From: Halochromatium glycolicum
GTDB lineage: Bacteria; Pseudomonadota; Gammaproteobacteria; Chromatiales; Chromatiaceae
Reading direction: 5' to 3'
DNA length: 64,000 bases
Assembly (NCBI RefSeq): GCF_016584085.1
Contig: NZ_NRSJ01000021.1
Span: 85,242 to 149,241, forward strand
The notes beneath the pieces were generated by a model. It did no database searches and had not been told where the DNA came from. It saw only the letters and a list, made by a program, of their open reading frames with translations. A program made the position numbers and the translations under genes. Below are positions 45,714 through 53,653 of this stretch, piece by piece (the stretch's first letter is position 1; each line of letters starts with the position of its first letter).

Positions 45714-48362
45714 ATGTCCAACAACAAGCACAATCACCCCAGCGCGACCGAGTCGGACAGGATTCCGACAGTGCACCGATCCGGCACCGGTCTGGTCCTC
45801 TCGCTCACCTTCGTGATGCTGATGGCACTGCCCGCGGTGATCGGTATCGGCGCCGACCCCGCCTGCGCAGCTGCATCAGGGCCCAACCCAGAGCGGCCAC
45901 TCGCCGATGTCGCGGCGGCAGCCGGCCCAGGCTCACCTGCTGCGGTTCGATCACCCCACTCGGCCCACGAATGGCTAGGCCGATTCGCGGCGCTTGCTGC
46001 CGCTGCACCGGCACAGTGCGCGGCCCCCAGATTCCCAACCCTTGATGACCAGGCGCCGGCGCGCACCTTTGTGCTCTCTGCGCCGCCGGATCAGCAAGCC
46101 GAGCCGCTGATCGCGACCATCAAGGACCCGATCGTCGAGCGGTTCATCGTACTCGCCGAGGACGCCGACGGATGCATCCACAGCGCTGAGTCTGGGCGCT
46201 CGGTCCCGTTCGACTGGCGCAGCGTCCTTAGCCCCTTCCCCAATGCGCAGCTGCCGCAGCCCCTTGGCGCAACCCCGAGCGTTGCCATCGTCGTCGATCA
46301 CAAATCGGTCCGCCCTTGGATCGACATCCTGCCGCGGGATCGCTTCCAATGCCTCAGCGAACGGCTCTGGGTTGCACTCGGCATGTTCACGGGGATGCTC
46401 GCGACCCTGTTCATCGTCGGCCTGTTGGTCGCCCGCTACCATCCGAGCGGGATCGTCTGGGCCTACCTCGCCTACATCGTCGCGCTGCAGCTCTACCAGG
46501 TGCAGGCCCTCGGTCTCGGGGCCGCATGGATACCCTTCTGGCCACCTCCGAGCGCCCATCACCTCCTGCAAGCGCTCGCGGCCGGCACGGCGGTGATCGG
46601 GATGGCCCTGCCGGTGATCACCTTCCTCAGGCCACGCGGATACACCCGCGCGGTTCTGATCATCGGCGTCGCGTTGAGCGCGAGCGGTTTCTATCTGTCG
46701 GCGCTCGACGCCGCCGCTTACCGCTTTGGTGCTGCTGTGCTGCCGGTGCTGGCAGTGGTCGTGATCGCGCTCCTGATCAAGCGCCTGCGCACCCCGGACC
46801 TCGCGATGCGTTGGTTCGCGATCGGTCTGGTTGCAGCGCTCACCGGTGGTGGGATGCAAGCGGCCGCGGTGGCGCTGCAGGGGGCCTGGCTCCCGCCGAT
46901 CTCGGCCTTTGCATTCCCGATCGGCAATGTCGTCGAATCGATCTGCTGGCTGATCGCGATCCTGCTGCGACTGAAGGGCGATCAGGTCTCGTTACACCGA
47001 CGGCTCATCTTTGAGGCCCAGCATGATGCCTTGACCGGACTCTACAGCCGGGCCTACATGCACGAACGGCTCGCCCAGGCCATCAGCGACGCGAGCGATC
47101 CGAGCCGCGGACCCAGCGGCCTGCTCTACATCGATATCGGCTCATTCAAGCGGATCAACGACCGTTTCGGACAGGCCATCGGGGACCAGGTGCTGCGCGA
47201 GTTCGCCGCCATCCTGAACGGGCTCGAGCTGAATGCAGACGCGATCGGGCGCTACGGTGGCGATGAGTTTGCGGTCCTGATGAGCTGGAAGGCGCATTGG
47301 AGCCATACCGAAGGCGCCGCCGTCACCCTCCTCGGTCGTTTTCGGGAGCCGCTCGAGATCGCCAACCAACGCATCCTGGTCCGACCCGACATCGGCGTCG
47401 TGCAGATCACGGCGGAGTATTCAGACGTCGACGAGCTCATCCAAGACGCGAATCGCGCCCTCAGACTGGCCAAGCAGCTTGGCGGACGGCGTGCGACCCA
47501 ATTCGAGCCGCAGATGCGCGAGCAGGCACAAACTGAGCAGCGCGCACTCTGCGCCGTTGAGGAGGCGATCCGCGCGCAGCACCTCACGCTGCACTATCAG
47601 CCGGTGGTGCAGCTCGAAGGCTTCGCGCCGATTGGCTTCGAGGCACTGCTGCGCTGGCCTCAATCAGACAGCAGCGCGATCAGCATCCAGCAGGTCTTGG
47701 CCATCGCCGAAGCCAGCGGGCTGCTGAGCCTGCTCAGTCGGCATATCGTCGAGCTGGCGCTGGCCCAGATCGGTGAATGGCAACGCCAAGGCGTCTGGTC
47801 ACCGGCCTATTTCGTGAGCATCAATGTCTGCGAGCGCCAGTTAGTGGACGGCAGTCTGCTCGACGAGCTGCATACCGGGCTCCAACATCACGGGATCGAC
47901 GCGAGCGCCATTCGACTCGAGGTCTCCGAACGCTCCCTCGGCACCGATGTCGATTGGTCGCACAACGTGCTGCCGCGGCTGCTGAACCAGCACATCCTGC
48001 TTGGGATCGATAACTTCGGGGCAGGCCTGGCGTCGCTGACCACACTGACCGATCTCCAGCCGGACTACATCAAGATCGATCGCAGCCTGATTGCATCGCT
48101 TGCGACCTTTCCGCGCGCGCAGAGCCTGACCCGAGCCGGGCGGACGCTGGCCCATGATATTGGTGCTCTCGCAATCGCCGAAGGCGTCGAGACCATGGAC
48201 CAACTCGAGACCTTGCACGAGCTCGGTATCGAGTATGGCCAGGGCCAGCTCATCGCCGCGCCGATGTCAGGTGCCGATACCGCCAGCTGGATTCAGCTCG
48301 CCGATCGCAGCCAAGACACATTCCCCTCCGACGGCCCGTCCGAACGTCACCAGCTGCATTGA
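45714..48362 (+). CDS. 7TM-DISM-like membrane GGDEF/EAL protein (cyclic di-GMP)
   Basis: An 882-residue protein. A signal or anchor lies at residues about 26-50, then a poorly conserved periplasmic region and seven membrane helices from about 225 to 425, as in 7TMR-DISM sensors. The GGDEF domain has HDALTGLYSRAYM and the intact signature RYGGDEFAVLM near 512-522, but the DxDxFK site reads DIGSFK, and no R-x-x-D inhibitory site precedes it. The EAL domain has FEALLRWPQ near 642, NVCERQL, LEVSERSL, IDNFGAGLASL (second Asp of DDFG replaced by Asn) and AIAEGVET. Cyclase activity is plausible. The phosphodiesterase half looks partly degenerate, so a regulatory EAL is possible. Confidence 0.85.
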   Translation: MSNNKHNHPSATESDRIPTVHRSGTGLVLSLTFVMLMALPAVIGIGADPACAAASGPNPERPLADVAAAAGPGSPAAVRSPHSAHEWLGRFAALAAAAPAQCAAPRFPTLDDQAPARTFVLSAPPDQQAEPLIATIKDPIVERFIVLAEDADGCIHSAESGRSVPFDWRSVLSPFPNAQLPQPLGATPSVAIVVDHKSVRPWIDILPRDRFQCLSERLWVALGMFTGMLATLFIVGLLVARYHPSGIVWAYLAYIVALQLYQVQALGLGAAWIPFWPPPSAHHLLQALAAGTAVIGMALPVITFLRPRGYTRAVLIIGVALSASGFYLSALDAAAYRFGAAVLPVLAVVVIALLIKRLRTPDLAMRWFAIGLVAALTGGGMQAAAVALQGAWLPPISAFAFPIGNVVESICWLIAILLRLKGDQVSLHRRLIFEAQHDALTGLYSRAYMHERLAQAISDASDPSRGPSGLLYIDIGSFKRINDRFGQAIGDQVLREFAAILNGLELNADAIGRYGGDEFAVLMSWKAHWSHTEGAAVTLLGRFREPLEIANQRILVRPDIGVVQITAEYSDVDELIQDANRALRLAKQLGGRRATQFEPQMREQAQTEQRALCAVEEAIRAQHLTLHYQPVVQLEGFAPIGFEALLRWPQSDSSAISIQQVLAIAEASGLLSLLSRHIVELALAQIGEWQRQGVWSPAYFVSINVCERQLVDGSLLDELHTGLQHHGIDASAIRLEVSERSLGTDVDWSHNVLPRLLNQHILLGIDNFGAGLASLTTLTDLQPDYIKIDRSLIASLATFPRAQSLTRAGRTLAHDIGALAIAEGVETMDQLETLHELGIEYGQGQLIAAPMSGADTASWIQLADRSQDTFPSDGPSERHQLH

Positions 48363-48392
48363 ACCGAAGCGAACAAAGGCCGCCAACGGCCC

Positions 48393-50360
48393 TCAGGCCG
48401 AACGGGCCAGCGCCATCAGCTGATAAGGCTCCAGCAACAGCTCTTGGGTCGCGATGATGGTCTGTCCGGCGAACAGGTCCACCATCGTCTTGCGCATCCC
48501 CATCTGGCGCAAACGCCGGGCCTCGAGTCGCTGCGGATGCTCACTGAAATTGCCGAGCACGAAGACGGTCGACTGCTCGCTTGAGCGCAGGAAACCGAAC
48601 ACATGCCGGTTACCAGTATCGAGCAGTTCGGTATCACCGCGCGCGAAGGCATGGTTGTGACTGCGCACCTGCAACAGCCGTAGCAGCCCCTGATAGACGC
48701 GCCCCGGCACCGTCTCCATATCCCGGCGCTGTTCGGCGCGCTCCCAATCGAATGCGCCGCGATGCAGCCAACGCGAATCTCCGACCTTCTCCGGATCGCG
48801 GTCGTAGTCGTAATCGTTGAGGGTCGCGATCTCGTCACCGAGGTAGATCAGCGGGATACCGCCGATCATGATGATGACGCCGTGGATCAACAGGATGCGG
48901 CCGATCGCCAGCTCCAACTCACCGGCATCGCCTTCGGTGAGGGCCTTCTCGACACCAGTGAGCGACGCGCAGGTGCCGGAGACGCGGGCATCGCCGGTCG
49001 CCGGGTCCTCCTGAAACGGGGCGCCACGCGCAAAGCTGCCTTCGAAGCGACCCGTATAGAAGCGGGTCAGGAAGTTCCGGTGCGGTCCCGGATCGAATCC
49101 GACCGCTTCGACATCGTCATCGGCAAAGGCCCACCCGATATCGTCGTGACAGCGCACATAATTGATCCAGGCGCAGCCCGAGGGGACCGCGAAGCGACTC
49201 TGCATCGCCCGCTGCAGCACGCGCACGTCGCGGGTCGCGAGCGCATCCCAGAGCAGCGCCATCAGCTGCGGATTGTAGGAGAGCGGGCATTCGTCGGTGC
49301 TGATGTACTCGCGCACCTCGTCCGGGTGCACGATCGCCTCCGATTTGAACACCATTGCCGGCGCGGCGATGCTGACCAAGGCATTGAAGGCCTGAATGAT
49401 CCAGTGGGCCTCGGGCAGGTTCTGCGAGTTGGTGCCGAGCCGCTTCCACAGGAAGGCCACCGCATCCAGGCGCAGGATCTCAACGCCCTGATTGGCGAGG
49501 AACAGCATCTCCTCGAGCATCCGGTTGAAGACCTCCGGATTCTCGTAGTTCAGGTCCCATTGATAGGTGTGGAAGGTGGTCCAGACCCACTTCTTGATGC
49601 CGGTCCGGTAGGTGAAGGCGCCCGGATGATCCTCGCCGAAGACCTCGGGCATGGTCTTCTCGTACAGGTCCGGCAGCGTCCGATCCGGGAACAGCCGATA
49701 GTAGCCCTGCTGAGTGCGGTCGCCGGCCAAGGCCGCGCGCGCCCAATCATGCTCGTCGCTGGTGTGGTTGAACACGAAATCCAGCGTCAGCGAGATACCG
49801 TGATGGCGCAGCTCGGTGGCCAGCTCGGCCAGATCGTCCATGGTGCCGAGCTCGGGATCGACCTCGCGGTAGCTGCTGACCGCGTAACCCCCGTCATTGT
49901 CGCCATCCGGGGAGCGGAAGACCGGCATCAGGTGAAGATAGGTGATGCCGAGCTCGGTCAGATAGGGGATGCGCTCGCGCAGCCCGGCCAGGTCCCCGGA
50001 GAAGAGGTCGACATAGCACATCGCGCCGACCATGCGGTTGGACTGGTACCAATAGGGATCGGCGCCGCGCATCGCATCCAGTGCCTTGAGCTCGGGCGAG
50101 CGCGCGATCCACATCTCGGTCGCCGAGGCGACGATGCTCTCGAGGTGATAGAAGAAGTCGTAGTAGCCGCCGTAGAGCCCGTACAGCCGCTTGAACAGCC
50201 TCGGGAAATGGCGCTCCAGACGCTCGCGGTAGGCGAGCCATTCGACCTCGTCGACGGCGGTGCTGAAACGCTGCTCGAGCCGCGGCAGCAGGCGCGCGAG
50301 CGATCGGTCCGCTTGCTCGCGCACCCAATGCTCATCGTTGATCGGGGTCTTATTATCCAT
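48393..50360 (-). CDS. amylosucrase (GH13)
   Basis: A 655-residue glucansucrase that builds alpha-1,4-glucan from sucrose and releases fructose. Catalytic residues by motif and spacing: Asp299 in RLDAVAFLWKRLGT (nucleophile), Glu341 in VFKSEAIVHPD (acid/base) and Asp406 in YVRCHDDIGW. The intervals of 42 and 65 residues equal those I recall for the Neisseria enzyme. The N-terminal helical domain (residues 1-90) and the region B with YRLFPDRTLPDLYEKTMPEVF are typical amylosucrase rather than sucrose hydrolase or trehalose synthase. The ATG at 50360 is preferred to a TTG just upstream. It stands upstream of, and on the same strand as, several accessory genes. No sucrose phosphorylase or fructokinase is adjacent. 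Confidence 0.93.
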   Translation of the reverse strand: MDNKTPINDEHWVREQADRSLARLLPRLEQRFSTAVDEVEWLAYRERLERHFPRLFKRLYGLYGGYYDFFYHLESIVASATEMWIARSPELKALDAMRGADPYWYQSNRMVGAMCYVDLFSGDLAGLRERIPYLTELGITYLHLMPVFRSPDGDNDGGYAVSSYREVDPELGTMDDLAELATELRHHGISLTLDFVFNHTSDEHDWARAALAGDRTQQGYYRLFPDRTLPDLYEKTMPEVFGEDHPGAFTYRTGIKKWVWTTFHTYQWDLNYENPEVFNRMLEEMLFLANQGVEILRLDAVAFLWKRLGTNSQNLPEAHWIIQAFNALVSIAAPAMVFKSEAIVHPDEVREYISTDECPLSYNPQLMALLWDALATRDVRVLQRAMQSRFAVPSGCAWINYVRCHDDIGWAFADDDVEAVGFDPGPHRNFLTRFYTGRFEGSFARGAPFQEDPATGDARVSGTCASLTGVEKALTEGDAGELELAIGRILLIHGVIIMIGGIPLIYLGDEIATLNDYDYDRDPEKVGDSRWLHRGAFDWERAEQRRDMETVPGRVYQGLLRLLQVRSHNHAFARGDTELLDTGNRHVFGFLRSSEQSTVFVLGNFSEHPQRLEARRLRQMGMRKTMVDLFAGQTIIATQELLLEPYQLMALARSA

Positions 50361-50469
50361 CAAAGGTTGATCTATCTACCGGGAAGGTTCGAACACGAAC
50401 AGGGTGGCGCCTAGTGCAGTCATGCGGGGCCTTGATCCGGCGCCTTAGATTCGCGGGCCTTGGTTCAGC

Positions 50470-50573
50470 TAAGCGCTTGTCCGCGAATAACTTGAACATT
50501 TTCGCAAAGCTGGCCTTGCGTTATGGGTGCCAGCAGGCCAGACCTGTTCAGGTTATTTGCGGACGGGCCCTAA
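50470..50573. repeat. second hairpin element with TAA direct repeats at a stop codon
   Basis: TAA (50470-50472) begins and TAA (50571-50573) ends a 98-bp core. Long arms GTCCGCGAATAACTTGAACA (50480-50499) and TGTTCAGGTTATTTGCGGAC pair over 20 bases with two G-U pairs, and inner arms TGGCC/GGCCA extend the stem. It is unrelated in sequence to the 163-bp element. The right end abuts the stop codon TAG of the 59-residue gene on the minus strand, where TA comes from the direct repeat and G from the element. Confidence 0.8.
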
Positions 50574-50749
50574 CCATCGACCTCGACAACAGCGCCCTGC
50601 CCGTCCCGGCCCTCGACGAGCACGAGCTTGCCCAAGGTCGGGTGGCGCACGACGATCACGTGGAATGAGGGATACTGTTTCGTCGTCACGACCGTCCCCT
50701 CCTCGCACAGGTCGGCAATGACCTGCTTCTCGGCGTCGAACATATGCAT
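50570..50749 (-). CDS. small conserved-looking protein, function unknown
   Basis: A 59-residue protein, MHMFDAEKQVIADLCEEG onward to VVEVDG. The ATG at 50749 has GGAG 8 bases upstream, which supports a real start even though the frame continues upstream. The composition is balanced with predicted beta strands (VVTTKQYPSFHVIVVRHP, GKLVLVEG). I know no family. Its stop codon is built at the border of the hairpin element at 50470-50573. The next gene on the same strand is the amylosucrase. Confidence 0.55.
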   Translation of the reverse strand: MHMFDAEKQVIADLCEEGTVVTTKQYPSFHVIVVRHPTLGKLVLVEGRDGQGAVVEVDG

Positions 50750-51013
50750 CGATTCGTCTCCTGAACGACAGACTGCGCGCGCCCGCGATCGGGCACTGAC
50801 GGCATCGGTAGACCTCAACCGGGCACCGTCCAAGGGCCGTCATCGACCACCTCGCGATCAGTGCCCGGGATCACCTCGTTGGCCCAGCGCGCGAGGCCTC
50901 GACCTCGCGCGCTGCCGATGCAGGAAGGTCGGTCAGTGTGCTCGCAGGAGGGCTGCCTCGTCGCCGCAGACGCCCGAGCCGTCGGCGGCGCGGGCGCGGC
51001 TTTAGGGGTCTCG

Positions 51014-51565
51014 TCAGGCGGCCTTACCCCGTCGACGCAGCATCAGGGTAACCGCAATGCCGGCAATGGCGACGCCCGCGACGCTGATCAGCACGGCGTT
51101 GTCATCCAAGAAGGCGATTCCCAAGGTGCTGATGATCAGAAAGGCACCGAAGACGGACATCTTCCAGTCGATATAGATCCCTGACAACAGCGCCGATAGC
51201 CCGAGGATGTAGGCGACCACGAAGCCTTGGCTCTCGGCATTGAGGAAGTGTGGGGTATCGCCCATGAATAGCAGATTGATCACGATCAACACGGCACCCC
51301 AGTAGATGACCTGCTTGCCGACGTAGATCGCCTTCTCCTTGTTCGTCTCGCCCGAAAACCGCCAGCCGCCGACCACCGAGACCAACGCGACGAACGGCAT
51401 GAACAGCTTCCAGAGCTCGGTCGCGCGGGCCGGCTCGGCATCGGTCATACCGGTCAGGATGATCGAGGCGATATAGAGGGCCAGGTAAGGCAGGCTGACG
51501 AACAGGACCTTCGTCCAGCTCAGTGTGTTGGCGTCACGGTCGTCGGTCATAGCAGCATCGGACAC
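51014..51565 (-). CDS. polytopic inner-membrane protein of unknown function
   Basis: A 183-residue protein with about five transmembrane helices (first LFVSLPYLALYIASIIL near residues 21-38, last ISVAGVAIAGIAVTLML). A GTG start at 51565 is favoured by AGGAG at the usual distance. The ending RRRGKAA is positive, so the C-terminus is likely cytoplasmic. No family was recognised. It lies between repeat copy C and the small gene at 50570-50749, in an accessory region with amylosucrase and a glycosyltransferase. Confidence 0.72.
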   Translation of the reverse strand: MSDAAMTDDRDANTLSWTKVLFVSLPYLALYIASIILTGMTDAEPARATELWKLFMPFVALVSVVGGWRFSGETNKEKAIYVGKQVIYWGAVLIVINLLFMGDTPHFLNAESQGFVVAYILGLSALLSGIYIDWKMSVFGAFLIISTLGIAFLDDNAVLISVAGVAIAGIAVTLMLRRRGKAA

Positions 51566-51624
51566 GTTGATGTCTCCTGTTGGGCGGTTCGATAAGCACT
51601 ATATTAGTGAGGTTATTATCCAGC

Positions 51625-51787
51625 TTAGGCGATTGCCGGAAAAGCTCGTACCGAATTGCGCAGGATGTTCGTTTGCCTTCGAGGAGCGTCGCCGGGAGCA
51701 TAGCCGGGCTATGTGACCGGCGGCGCGACGAAGACGGCGAGCGAAAAGACCAGCAAGGCGGTATGAGCTTTGACAGAAATCGCCTTA
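51625..51787 (+). repeat. 163-bp stop-codon-associated hairpin element, copy C (complete)
   Basis: Both ends visible: TTA-GGCGATT on the left and AATCGCC-TTA on the right, a 3-bp direct repeat flanking 7-bp terminal inverted repeats. Stems, outside in: GGCGATT/AATCGCC, AAAGCTCGTACCG/CGGTATGAGCTTT, TTGC/GCAA, TTCGTTTGCCTTC with its partner (one mismatch in this copy), CGTCGCCGG/CCGGCGGCG, CATAGC/GCTATG. The right TTA is the TAA stop codon of the glycosyltransferase gene on the minus strand. TTGACA at 51770-51775 points outward. Confidence 0.95.
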
Positions 51788-53056
51788 GCAGCCGTCGGCC
51801 TGATCAGCCTCGACCGCCTCGAGCAATCGCTCGTAGACCTGCGGGAAGCTATAGGCGACACGGTTCCAAGAGGGTATCAATTTCGCTTCTTGCGGCCCCT
51901 TGGTCTGCATCCAAGCATCCCAGAGGAACCCGCGAAAGTGCCCGGCCGCGGCCTCTTCGGCATAGAGATCGTAAGCAAGGTTGTTGACGTCGGCATCGTA
52001 GCTGTACTTGCGCACGTAGGTGAGCGCGGTCTGGTAGTAGGTGTGTAGCAGCATGTCGAGATAGGCATCATCGAGCGGCACGCCGTGCGAGCGCATATAG
52101 GTCAGATAGAACTTCGCGATATCGACGACCATCCGGTGCAGCCCCTTCGAGGTATCGTCCGGGGACAGCTCCTGGTGCTTATGCTCGTAGTTTGGCGCAA
52201 GGTCGATCTGAGCGACCTGCCGCCGGGTCAGCTGATCGTAGACCTGGGAAAGGGTCGCGACCTCAAGGCCCCAGTCGTACGCAATATTCAGGCCGCGCGC
52301 GAGATCGGACGTAAAACAGAATTCACCGGCGAGCGGATACTTGAAACCCCGGTGGTACTCGAAGAAGCGCTGCAGCTCGGGCATCCCCTGTGTGCACATC
52401 ACGCGGGAGAGGGTGTCGACGAACGGCGTCACGAAGAGCCGCGTCACGCGCCCCTTCATCGCGAGCTCATCAGGTGAGATCCGCGCGTAGTACCCCTTGC
52501 AGAACTGGAAGGCGTTGTTGGGATTGGCAACCGGCTCGATCAGCCGACCGAGCATGATGCGGTCATAGGTGACGATGTCGCAGTCGTGCAGCGCAATCGT
52601 ATTGGCCTCATCGCGGGCAAACAGATAGCCCAATGAGACCCAGACCGACTGTCCCTTCCCCTGCATGCCGGTCGGGATCTCGCGCTCCTCGAGCTCCCGC
52701 AGCAGGCCTTGGACACGCGGTCCATCGACCCAGACCACGCGAACCCGGCAGTCGGGGCGTGCCAGCCGTCCGAAATAACGCTGCGCCTCGCGAAACTGCG
52801 ACTCATCCGAGGCGCCACCGAGCGCGACGACGATGCTGCGAAGATAGCGCACCTCAGCGATCCGCTCGACAATCCGGTCGAGGACATCACCATTGCTGAT
52901 CTCGCTGAAGAGCGACGGCAGCAGCAGGCACATGTGGTCGTGCCTAGCGTGGGATTCGAGCCTGCGCTCAAGATTACCGAGATACTCTCCCTGATCGAAG
53001 GCCTCGTAGAGCGCATGCAGCGTCGTGATCTGTGGCTCTTGATGGAAATCAGCCAT
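51785..53056 (-). CDS. glycosyltransferase, GpgS-like (glucosyl-3-phosphoglycerate synthase-like)
   Basis: A 423-residue GT-A type enzyme. The metal/nucleotide-sugar motif appears as IALHDCDIVTYDR (a D-x-D-like site). KYPLAGEFCFTSDLARGLNIAYDWGLEVATL (several runs) resembles the acceptor-site region of GT81 enzymes that make glucosyl- or mannosyl-3-phosphoglycerate, a compatible-solute precursor. No phosphatase partner is adjacent, so the product is not certain. The TAA stop is the terminal direct repeat of element copy C; the protein tail AVEADQADGC may therefore be slightly altered from the ancestral end. It is 118 bp from the EncFtn-like gene. Confidence 0.65.
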   Translation of the reverse strand: MADFHQEPQITTLHALYEAFDQGEYLGNLERRLESHARHDHMCLLLPSLFSEISNGDVLDRIVERIAEVRYLRSIVVALGGASDESQFREAQRYFGRLARPDCRVRVVWVDGPRVQGLLRELEEREIPTGMQGKGQSVWVSLGYLFARDEANTIALHDCDIVTYDRIMLGRLIEPVANPNNAFQFCKGYYARISPDELAMKGRVTRLFVTPFVDTLSRVMCTQGMPELQRFFEYHRGFKYPLAGEFCFTSDLARGLNIAYDWGLEVATLSQVYDQLTRRQVAQIDLAPNYEHKHQELSPDDTSKGLHRMVVDIAKFYLTYMRSHGVPLDDAYLDMLLHTYYQTALTYVRKYSYDADVNNLAYDLYAEEAAAGHFRGFLWDAWMQTKGPQEAKLIPSWNRVAYSFPQVYERLLEAVEADQADGC

Positions 53057-53174
53057 GCCTCGTCAACTCCTGCGAAGGGGGCGGGGATCGACCGCATGGG
53101 CGCCCGACCGCGTACCGCGGCCGAACGCCTATAAGCCACCAGTGTCAGCTGATCGGGCGGATCGGAGGGAGACC

Positions 53175-53462
53175 CTACTCGTGAGCAATCGGCTTGTCGG
53201 TGAAGAGATAGTCCTTGAGCTCTTCGTCGAACTTGCTGTCGCGCCGCCTGATCCACTCCAGCAGCATCGCCGCATGTTCCTTCTCTTCATCCCGGTTGTG
53301 GGCGAGGATCGCCTGCAATGCCTTGTCCTGACAGGCATCGACGCGTTGGTTGTACCAATCTACGGCCTCGAGCTCTTCCATCAGCGACAGGATCGCGCGG
53401 TGCAGATCGCGCGTCTCGTCCGACAGCTCATTGATCGGCTCGTGATAGCCCTCGTTTGACAT
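53175..53462 (-). CDS. encapsulated-ferritin-type (EncFtn-like) protein
   Basis: A 95-residue two-helix protein. EELEAVDWYNQRVDA and LAHNRDEEKEHAAMLLEWIR closely match the EncFtn family. By alignment from memory to the Rhodospirillum rubrum protein, the ferroxidase ligands are Glu30, Glu60 and His63. EncFtn forms annular decamers that oxidise iron and feed an encapsulin shell. This protein ends at KPIAHE without the hydrophobic targeting peptide that docks cargo into encapsulins, and no encapsulin gene is in the window. The ATG at 53462 is supported by GGAG 6 bases upstream. A standalone role in iron handling is inferred. Confidence 0.87.
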   Translation of the reverse strand: MSNEGYHEPINELSDETRDLHRAILSLMEELEAVDWYNQRVDACQDKALQAILAHNRDEEKEHAAMLLEWIRRRDSKFDEELKDYLFTDKPIAHE

Positions 53463-53653
53463 CGCCATCTCCTGAAACAAACTACCGCTCGAAAGCGTAC
53501 TCGAAGGTCTTGATCACAGCGACCGCGCTGCCGAAGCACGCAGACGCCGCGCCATTGTCGGAGGCCGCGGGGCAAATTACAACGCACGATCCGTGATGCT
53601 GGCGGAATCAGCGCTCCCGGGTCCAGCGCAGAGCGCGCTCGGCACCGGACCGG

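Noticed and set aside
48762..50414. Very long open frame on the plus strand opposite amylosucrase
   Set aside because: It is the antisense frame of a clear amylosucrase gene; GC-rich third positions keep such frames open. The same reasoning rejects long antisense frames opposite fabF, oadB, orn-nnrDE and DUF444.
50834..51013. Coding potential in the 180-bp gap before the 183-residue membrane protein gene's end
   Set aside because: Only arginine/alanine-rich frames without start signals; no support.
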